From the NCBI GenBank assembly GCA_029260765.1, contig JAJDCP010000185.1, positions 62,001-126,000 of the forward strand: a stretch of 64,000 nt of DNA, in the 5' to 3' direction. The notes under the pieces are model-generated. The model saw nothing but the letters and a program-made list of their open reading frames with translations, was not told the DNA's origin and did no database searches. Source of the DNA: Planctomycetota bacterium (GTDB lineage Bacteria; Planctomycetota; J058; JAJDCP01). Positions within the stretch are counted from its first letter, which is position 1. The number at the start of each line of letters is the position of its first letter. Below, piece by piece: positions 6,764 through 13,396 of this stretch. The position numbers and the translations under genes were made by a program.

Positions 6764-9180
6764 CGCTCGATCTCCAATGTCACGGGTAGCTTGGCGGTGG
6801 TCGGCCCTTCAGGCCCTTGCACCTGCAGCTCGAATTCTCCGGTGTAGGTACCATCGGGGATGTCTGCCTTCACCCTGATGCGGATTTTCAGCCGCCGTGT
6901 CTGGCGTCCCAGATTGCCACGCACACCCGTGGCCGACTCTTCCAGCGTCCAGCCGGCATCGTCCGACAACAGCTCCATGTTCAAGCCGGCCGGGATGCGG
7001 TTGCCGCCCGAAAGCAACTCTGCTTTGTCGGCGCTGAAGGGCAACTCGCGGTCAAAGCTGCTGCTGATGTCGACGGTCGTCTCTACCCAACCACCGGCCG
7101 CGCCAGCCCGCAGGAGGGCTGGACCGCTGATCACCAACTCTGGCTTCGGCTGCACAACCACCAGGCTGAGAGGGAGCTCACCCCAGCTCGAGCCGCCCAT
7201 GGGCCGCACCCGCAGAGCTCCTCGGTAGGTGCCCGGTGCAGTGCCCCAGGGCACCCCGCCGACCACCGTGATGCGGCGTTCGGTGTCGGAGATCTTGGAC
7301 TCTTCGACCCGCAAAACTGCGCCGCCGTCGAGGCTGAGCTCGTTCAGCTCGATCTCGAAGCGCTCACTGGGCAACAGCTGCACGCTGCATACCGATGAGA
7401 AGGCAGCCGCCCCGACCATTGCCTGGCCCAGGTCTCCGCTGCCCTTGAGTGCAAACAGCCTGCCACGCACCATCACGCCGTGATCCTGGCTCTGACCCGC
7501 ATGCATCGCGGTAAAGCGCACCTGGTTCTGGAAGCTGCCCGGCTTGTCGCTGTCGACCTGGATGCTGAAAGTCATCGGCATGCCCGGCTTGACCGTGGCC
7601 GAGCTCGGCCGCACGGCAAAGCCTTCCGGCACCTGCGGCTCGATATCGACGCCCGCAGCCCGGTCGGTGCTGATGGTGATCTCACCGCTGACTTCCTCTC
7701 CCACCCAACGATCGCCCAGCTCGAGCAGACTCGAGTCGAGCGTGATGAAGGCCGGCGGCCGCGGATACATGCGAAAACTGACGGACTTGGTGATCTCCCA
7801 GCTACCACCGGAGTCTCCGGTCCAGACCAGGCGGAAATCGGCGGTGAACACTTCGGAGACGTCCGGGTCCCGCAGTCGCAGGTCGGAAGTGGTGCCGATG
7901 AAATCGAGATGGTCTTCGACCACGCCGTCGCTGCCGCATTCGACCTCGACGGAGCGGCCGTTCTCGGCGCGCACGGTGACCTGCACCCGCGCCCCGCGCT
8001 CCAACAGCGCCAACGTCTCATCGTCGGCGCCTTCGCCCAGGGTGGCGCGCAGACCAAGTCCGACCAAATCGCCGTTGAAATACTCCGACTGCGGCTGCTC
8101 GGGATGCACCTCGATGTCAAAAGGCAGCTCGGCCATCGTCATCGCGATCTCATAACGCCCGGCCACCTCGGCATCCCAGACACCCGTCTCGGGATTGTCG
8201 ATGTGGATGACCTCGAAGTTGGTCTTGGACGCCATGTCCCGGGGCGGATAGTAGTAGATGTTCGGGCTGGAACCGTAGGCCACATTCTGACGGTCACGCG
8301 TCAACTGCATGAAGTTCGTGCGGGGTTCGAGCTTGATCAGAGCGTAGATCAGCCGCCTGGTCCCAGGGAACAGCTCGACAGCTTTGAGCCGGTCTGTGAT
8401 GAACAGGTTCTCGGCGTCGCGCGTGATCTGCAAGAAGGCGAGCAGCAGGTCGCGGGAATGATTGACCGGATAGTAGGCCCCTCCGGTCGCCGTCGCCAAT
8501 TGGCGGATCAGGTCGGTCTGCCCCTCAGAAGAAAATCCGATCGTGTGGATGCGCCACTTGCGCTCTTTGAACTCGGCCAGAATCTCTCTGAACTCCTCGA
8601 TATCCTCCGGGCCGACCGTGGGCTCTCCGTCGGAGATGAAGGCGACCGTCTTGCTACGCCCACCATGCACCTGGTCGAGCATGGCCCGCGCTTGTTCGAG
8701 AGCGCTCATGAAGTTGGTCTGGCCCCTGAAGCTCAGGCGCCGGATGTCATCGCGGGCCGCGATGCGGGAGTCTTTGTTCCGCAGCTCACCGAGACCCGAG
8801 AGTACTTCGCCACTCTGATTGAACGAGACCGCACCGAAATTCTGGCCCGTGGCCGTAAGTGCAGCAGCCAGCTGCGCTCCGTCGCGGGTCAATCCCCCGG
8901 CGCCCCCATAACCTTCGCGGTCGGTGTCCTTGATGCTTGCCGAGCGGTCGAGCACCGCCACCAGGGTTCGCCCCTTGTGGTTGATCGCTTCAGAGCGGCC
9001 ATGGTTGGAGCCGTTGCTCCCATTCTCGATCAGAGGGCACCCTGCCAGACCGACTAGAACGCCCGTCCAAAGCATCACTTGGAGGCAGGTCGAGAACCTC
9101 GTTTGCCCGCCGCCGCGCTTGACCGCCGCGAGTCTGGCCAGGCAGGTCGTGGGCCGGGTTTCTCGTCGCAGACTGCGCAT
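6760..9180 (-). CDS. VWA-domain lipoprotein
   Basis: An 806-residue exported protein. An unusually long leader runs to a lipobox LVGLAGC with lipidated Cys48. The von Willebrand A domain follows (about 70-260) with a complete MIDAS: Asp78-x-Ser80-x-Ser82 (LDRSAS), Thr155 in FRGQTNF, and Asp184 in ISDGEP. The rest is beta-rich and resembles batteries of Ig-like or CARDB-type domains found in aerotolerance-type and surface VWA proteins. GGGGAG stands six bases before the ATG at 9180. It heads a coupled operon: its TGA overlaps the TTG start of the next VWA gene. Metal-dependent binding of a protein partner is the expected biochemical role; the partner may well be the downstream VWA protein. Confidence 0.85.
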   Translation of the reverse strand: MRSLRRETRPTTCLARLAAVKRGGGQTRFSTCLQVMLWTGVLVGLAGCPLIENGSNGSNHGRSEAINHKGRTLVAVLDRSASIKDTDREGYGGAGGLTRDGAQLAAALTATGQNFGAVSFNQSGEVLSGLGELRNKDSRIAARDDIRRLSFRGQTNFMSALEQARAMLDQVHGGRSKTVAFISDGEPTVGPEDIEEFREILAEFKERKWRIHTIGFSSEGQTDLIRQLATATGGAYYPVNHSRDLLLAFLQITRDAENLFITDRLKAVELFPGTRRLIYALIKLEPRTNFMQLTRDRQNVAYGSSPNIYYYPPRDMASKTNFEVIHIDNPETGVWDAEVAGRYEIAMTMAELPFDIEVHPEQPQSEYFNGDLVGLGLRATLGEGADDETLALLERGARVQVTVRAENGRSVEVECGSDGVVEDHLDFIGTTSDLRLRDPDVSEVFTADFRLVWTGDSGGSWEITKSVSFRMYPRPPAFITLDSSLLELGDRWVGEEVSGEITISTDRAAGVDIEPQVPEGFAVRPSSATVKPGMPMTFSIQVDSDKPGSFQNQVRFTAMHAGQSQDHGVMVRGRLFALKGSGDLGQAMVGAAAFSSVCSVQLLPSERFEIELNELSLDGGAVLRVEESKISDTERRITVVGGVPWGTAPGTYRGALRVRPMGGSSWGELPLSLVVVQPKPELVISGPALLRAGAAGGWVETTVDISSSFDRELPFSADKAELLSGGNRIPAGLNMELLSDDAGWTLEESATGVRGNLGRQTRRLKIRIRVKADIPDGTYTGEFELQVQGPEGPTTAKLPVTLEIER

Positions 9181-9425
9181 CGTCTTCTCCCCAGTCAGGC
9201 CGCAGAAAATTTCGGCGGCATTGTACCATCAAGCAGGTGCGGATGCGAAAGCCCGCTCATCCCCGGAGCCTTGGCTTTCAGGGCTATCCGGGTGTTTTCC
9301 CGGCATGTCCCGTCATCCCTGCTCCGATGAAGACGGCTCAAGTGGGGATTTTATTTGTGGGTGAGGCAGGCACGGGCATTCCCGACGCCCAGAAGTCGCT
9401 GATCTCCGGCCCCCCGCAGGTACAT
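9181..9425. other. Intergenic region upstream of the VWA operon
   Basis: This 245-base stretch separates the ATG of the VWA lipoprotein from the end of the CBS gene. It should carry the promoter of the VWA operon, read leftward. No convincing coding sequence, RNA gene or terminator hairpin was recognised in it. Confidence 0.5.
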
Positions 9426-9848
9426 TTACGAACCCGGGGTGTCCGGCAGAAGCTGCAGCACGCCACGCAAGATGTCTTTGCGCGTCACCACACCGACCAG
9501 TTTCCCAGCTTCGACAACTGGGAAGCGTCGCAACTCAGGGTGCGCGTTGAAGAGGCCTGCCAGATAGTAGATGTCCATGTCAGGCGAGACGATCTCCGCA
9601 CAGCTCGTCATGATCGCTCCCACTTTGCCTGGCGGCGGGAGCCCTTCGGTGTCGCCGTGCGACAGCAAACGCAGGCAATCGGCTTCGCCGATCATGCCCA
9701 GCACACGTCCAGCATCGTCGACGACGGGAACGCCGGTCAGACCCTGGGCAACCAAGAGCTCTGCTACCTTCCGCAGGTCGTCGTCAACGGAGACTGCGTG
9801 GCTCTCACGGTCCATCAGGCTGCCGACGCGGGGATGCTCGCTGGTCAT
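9426..9848 (-). CDS. Tandem CBS-domain protein
   Basis: A 140-residue stand-alone Bateman module: CBS1 covers about 6-65 (LMDRESHAVSVDDDLRKVAE then GVPVVDDAGRVLGMIGEAD) and CBS2 about 75-132 (IMTSCAEIVSPDMDI then RFPVVEAGKLVGVVTRKDIL). Such proteins sense adenine nucleotides or related ligands and regulate partner proteins. Two ATGs stand in tandem at 9851 and 9848; the second has GAGGAGG at a suitable 4-5 base distance, so it is chosen. No partner enzyme is fused or obviously adjacent, so the regulated target is unknown. Confidence 0.9.
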   Translation of the reverse strand: MTSEHPRVGSLMDRESHAVSVDDDLRKVAELLVAQGLTGVPVVDDAGRVLGMIGEADCLRLLSHGDTEGLPPPGKVGAIMTSCAEIVSPDMDIYYLAGLFNAHPELRRFPVVEAGKLVGVVTRKDILRGVLQLLPDTPGS

Positions 9849-9959
9849 CATGCCTCCTCGAGTTGTGTGTCCGTTGACCTATCACGCTCCAGTGTAGAGC
9901 TACCCCGGGCGCTGGCGCAACTTCTCATTGAGACCTCGCTCGGACGGCCGACCTCCGGG

Positions 9960-10661
9960 CTAGTCTTGCGTCAGCCGGTCCCGGGCCCAGCGGTATTCGA
10001 TGAAGCGTGTCACGCCGGTCTGCACACAAGCCAGGTAGTACTCTTCCGCGTCCGCCCGGCGGCCTGCTCTCTCCGCAACCATACCCAGGCAGGCGTATGC
10101 CTCACACAGACGCTCCGCGCGCATGCTTGCATCGGTACTCTCTCGGGCAGCCTGCACCAGCTCTGCTGCCTGGCTGAGCCCGAGGCCGAAACGCGCCAGC
10201 TCCCCTTGCCATCCCGGCTCTTCGGAGAAGGCTTGGAGAGCTGTCACCTCATCCGACCAGATCCACAAGTACAGCGCCCCGTACACGTCTCCGCGCAGCT
10301 CGTGGGCACGCTGAAAGTCGGCGACCGCCGCCTCCGGCCTACCGCACAGGGCGCGCAGGAAAGCCCGTTCGAGATAGCTCTCCGCAAGCGGCATCGCTGC
10401 CTCGAGCTCCACCAGGGCCTCTGCAAAACGCTCTGCGCGCCGCAACAACTCGCAACGCGCCTCGCGCGCCATGGCGTCTTCGCCTGCGAGCTGAAGAACC
10501 CGCTCCCAGGCGGCGAGAGCCGGTTCAAGCTGCCCACTGCTCTGGCAGCTGCGTGCCTGCACGCGGGCGGCGGCGATGGCCAGTGAATCGGGAATGACTT
10601 CCTGGGCCGACAACAAACAACAGGTCAAAAACAAGCTGGCAACCAACTTCGCTGGAAACAT
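9960..10661 (-). CDS. Secreted or periplasmic TPR-like helical-repeat protein
   Basis: A 233-residue protein with a signal peptide (MFPAKLVASLFLTCCLLSAQ) and then helical pairs in the style of tetratricopeptide repeats: QLEPALAAWERVLQLAGED, RFAEALVELEAAMP, RPEAAVADFQRAHEL and AERLCEAYACLGMVAERAG. TPR arrays scaffold protein contacts; nothing suggests catalysis. The ATG at 10661 has AAAGGAG six bases upstream and is preferred to a start 30 codons earlier, which would bury the signal peptide. It is divergent from the alpha/beta hydrolase gene at 10877. Function unknown. Confidence 0.72.
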   Translation of the reverse strand: MFPAKLVASLFLTCCLLSAQEVIPDSLAIAAARVQARSCQSSGQLEPALAAWERVLQLAGEDAMAREARCELLRRAERFAEALVELEAAMPLAESYLERAFLRALCGRPEAAVADFQRAHELRGDVYGALYLWIWSDEVTALQAFSEEPGWQGELARFGLGLSQAAELVQAARESTDASMRAERLCEAYACLGMVAERAGRRADAEEYYLACVQTGVTRFIEYRWARDRLTQD

Positions 10662-10822
10662 GACATTCTCCTTTGTGTGCCGCGGCAGAAAACCTGCCGT
10701 CGACCCGACACAAGCGAAGCACGTGCCCACCCTCGTGTCCGACTCGACCAAGGCTTCGAGCGCTGCTTCGGGCTCAATTGCACGTCATCTTTCGACGAAC
10801 ACTGTCTCGGCTCGGCGAACAC

Positions 10823-10850
10823 TTCTGCAACGGCAGGTGTCTGCTACAAT
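10823..10850 (+). promoter_or_regulatory. Candidate sigma-70-type promoter with extended -10
   Basis: TGCTACAAT at 10842-10850 is an extended -10 element (TACAAT preceded by TGn). TTCTGC at 10823-10828 is a weak -35 at 16-base spacing. Transcription would start near 10857, leaving a short leader with AGGAG just before the ATG at 10877. Inferred by eye only. Confidence 0.4.
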
Positions 10851-10876
10851 GGGAGGTATCTAGAATAGGAGCCGCC

Positions 10877-11707
10877 ATGTCGAGTTTGCGCCTCAGCGCG
10901 GGAGAGGTCTACTACGAGCTCAGCGGGCCTGAGCAGGGACCTCAGGTGGTGCTGGTGCACGGCCTCGCCACGCCGTCGTTCATCTGGGACTCGACGGTTC
11001 CGGCCCTCGTGGCTGCAGGCTTCAGAGTGCTGCGCTTCGATCTCTACGGCCGCGGCCGAACCTCCAAACCCCGCATCCGCTATGACCTCCAGCTCTTTCT
11101 CGGCCAACTCCGCGAGTTGCTTGCCGCCCTGCAGATCAGCCGCCCCATCCGGCTCGTCGGCCTGTCGATGGGTGGCGCCATCGCGACAGCATTCACAGCC
11201 GAGGGCAGCCATGAGATCGCCTCTCTGAGCCTGATCTCGCCGGCCGGCCTGAGCCAGAAGATCCCGCTGAAACTGCGTCTGGTCCAGCTGCCCCGATTTG
11301 GAGACGCCCTGTTCCGACTGATCGGCAAGTCCGCTCTGGTTGGAGGCCTGCGCCGCAATTTCCACAAACCGGCCCGCTACGCCGGATTCCGCCAGAAATT
11401 CCTGCGCCAGACTGCCGATCGGGGCTTCCTGCCCGCCATCTTGTCCACCCTGCGGCATACCAATCTGTTCGACCTCGGCGATGCCTACCGCACTGTCGGC
11501 GCCCAACAAATGCCCGTGCAGCTGATCTGGGGCGTCGAGGACCAGATCGTCCCTTTCGCCAACAGCGAGCGCATGCAGGCCCTGATTCCACGCCTCGAGC
11601 TGTTTCCTGTGCCCGAGGCAGGCCACATCGCCCACTACGAATGCCCCGACATCGTCAACCCTCGGCTGGTACGCTTTTTGGAAGGGGTCCCTGTCACCGA
11701 AAGCTGA
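10877..11707 (+). CDS. Alpha/beta hydrolase
   Basis: A 276-residue alpha/beta-hydrolase-fold enzyme. The oxyanion loop VLVHGLATPSFIWD, the nucleophile elbow GLSMGG with Ser97, the acid in WGVEDQIVP (Asp222) and the His in EAGHIAHYE (His250) give a full catalytic triad. The FDLYGRGRTSKP strand is typical of the family. The ATG at 10877 has AGGAG at good spacing and places the first strand correctly. The family hydrolyses esters and related bonds; the substrate cannot be deduced. It lies 22 bases before the TMTC-like gene and probably shares its transcript. Confidence 0.88.
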   Translation: MSSLRLSAGEVYYELSGPEQGPQVVLVHGLATPSFIWDSTVPALVAAGFRVLRFDLYGRGRTSKPRIRYDLQLFLGQLRELLAALQISRPIRLVGLSMGGAIATAFTAEGSHEIASLSLISPAGLSQKIPLKLRLVQLPRFGDALFRLIGKSALVGGLRRNFHKPARYAGFRQKFLRQTADRGFLPAILSTLRHTNLFDLGDAYRTVGAQQMPVQLIWGVEDQIVPFANSERMQALIPRLELFPVPEAGHIAHYECPDIVNPRLVRFLEGVPVTES

Positions 11708-11729
11708 CGACCTTCCTCCGGAGTCTCGC

Positions 11730-13283
11730 TTGCGTCCACACGCTCGCTTCGCCCCCCTGCTACTGGCCCTGAGCCTGCTGGCCTTGTACCTGCCAGGCCT
11801 GGGGTTCCCGTTTCTGAACATCGACGACGACTACGTGATCGCCAAGAACCCATGGCTGTTCGGGGGAGAGACGCCGCCCGGCGCTCCCGAGCTCAGCGCG
11901 TTTGCGCGCAGCGCTCCCCTGCTGGCCGCGTTCACCGAGACAGACCGCTTCTGGATGGGGAGCGAATGGCTGCCACTGGCCAGCCTCAGCCTCAAACTGG
12001 ACGCCTGGCTCTGGGGACGCCGCGCCTGGGGCTTCCGCGTCACCAACCTGATCCTGTTGCTCGCGTGCGCCCTGCTGCTGCACCGCTGCCTGCGGCTGCT
12101 GCTCGATGTACCTGCACGGGCGTGGAGCGCTCCAGCCCTGCTGGCGACGCTGTGGTTCTGCCTGCACCCCCTGCGGGTCGAGAACACGGCCTGGCTCGCG
12201 ATGCGCAAAGACCTGCTGGCGGGGGTGTTCGTCGCTGCCTGTTGGCTGCGCATGCTACGCTTCCAACGCAAGCCCCGGATGCGTGCGTTGGCTTGGGCAG
12301 TGCTGCTGTTTGCGGCCGCGCTGCTCAGCAAGGCGACCAGCATTTTCGTGCCGGTCGCCCTGGCATTGCAACTCTGGCTGCTGCCAACATCGCTCTCGCT
12401 CCGCCAGCGCGTGGCAGCGCTCGCCCCCTTCTTTCTGTTGGCTCTGGTCGATTTCAGCATCGTCTACGGGATCGCGCGCAGCGAGGGCATCGTGCGTGCA
12501 GCCGCGCCTCCGATGGAACAGGTGCTACGCACCGACTTCAGCATCGCTTTCCACTACCTGTGCAACACCGTGCTTCCTCTGCAGCTCAACGCGCTGTACC
12601 ACTGGCCTGACGTCGGCTGGAGCGATCCAGCGGTGCTCGCGGGCGTGGCCATCCTCGCGCTCTGGCTGCTGTTGCTCTTCCGCGAACGGCAGCGCCAACC
12701 GTTGCTGTCTCTGGGGATCGGCTGGGCGTTGCTCGGTCTGATTCCGGTTCTCAACCTGTTCCCCAAGAGCACGCGGGCCGCCGACCGCTACACCTGGTTC
12801 TTCTGTCTGGGGCTGGCAGTGGTTGCCGCCTGGGGGCTGCGCGCTCTGCAGACCACGCGCTGGTGGCGTGCAGGCTGGCGCAGCTGCGTTGTAGTGCTTG
12901 TCGCGTTGGCAATGGGCAGCGAGCTGCGCCTGTGGGATTTCAGCAGCTCGGAGCGCTTGTGTCGCAGCATTGTGGCCGGGCCGCATCCCGCGCCGCATGC
13001 CTGGGTGCACCTGGGCTGGGCACTGTACGAACAGAAGCGTTGGCAGGAGGCGTTGGAAGCCTTCGAGCGGGCAATGCTCGAGTTGGCCCTGCCCGACTTC
13101 GACCAGGCCCCACGCATAGAGGCGCGCCTGGGAGCGGGCGTCACACACATGCGCCTGGGGCAGCTGGAAGCCGCTCTGATCGACTTCGCCCAGGTTCTCG
13201 AGGTCTCCCCCCGGCACCCGATCGCGCTGCACAATCAACAGCTGGTGTCGCGACTTCTGCTGGAGCGCAGGGGCGAAGAATGA
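11730..13283 (+). CDS. TMTC-like polytopic protein with C-terminal TPRs (putative O-glycosyltransferase)
   Basis: A 517-residue protein: an N-terminal polytopic part (about 1-400) with roughly ten membrane segments, then a TPR tail (about 420-510, HAWVHLGWALYEQKRWQEAL, LGAGVTHMRLGQLEAALIDF). The first loop has NIDDDYVIAKNPWLF, resembling the acidic motif of GT-C glycosyltransferases, and a later loop has LHPLRVENTAWLAMRKDLLA, close to the HPxxxExVAWxxxRKDxL pattern of the TMTC family. TMTCs transfer mannose to protein Ser/Thr in eukaryotes; bacterial homologs are mostly uncharacterised. Start is TTG at 11730 with GGAG six bases upstream. It follows the hydrolase by 22 bases. Assignment as a protein O-glycosyltransferase is inference. 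Confidence 0.75.
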   Translation: MRPHARFAPLLLALSLLALYLPGLGFPFLNIDDDYVIAKNPWLFGGETPPGAPELSAFARSAPLLAAFTETDRFWMGSEWLPLASLSLKLDAWLWGRRAWGFRVTNLILLLACALLLHRCLRLLLDVPARAWSAPALLATLWFCLHPLRVENTAWLAMRKDLLAGVFVAACWLRMLRFQRKPRMRALAWAVLLFAAALLSKATSIFVPVALALQLWLLPTSLSLRQRVAALAPFFLLALVDFSIVYGIARSEGIVRAAAPPMEQVLRTDFSIAFHYLCNTVLPLQLNALYHWPDVGWSDPAVLAGVAILALWLLLLFRERQRQPLLSLGIGWALLGLIPVLNLFPKSTRAADRYTWFFCLGLAVVAAWGLRALQTTRWWRAGWRSCVVVLVALAMGSELRLWDFSSSERLCRSIVAGPHPAPHAWVHLGWALYEQKRWQEALEAFERAMLELALPDFDQAPRIEARLGAGVTHMRLGQLEAALIDFAQVLEVSPRHPIALHNQQLVSRLLLERRGEE

Positions 13284-13396
13284 GCGCTCAGGTGAGCTTC
13301 TTGTAAGGATGATAAAACCAAGACATTCGCCCGCGTACAGCGTGTACTCTGAGGTAGATCAGGCAGGCACGGCCTGCTGGTGGCCAGGAGCACTCC

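Noticed and set aside
7480..9057. Long plus-strand open frame opposite the VWA lipoprotein gene (525 codons)
   Set aside because: It is the antisense frame of a clearly real gene with signal peptide and MIDAS motif; composition is biased to Arg/His/Gln and no motif is present.
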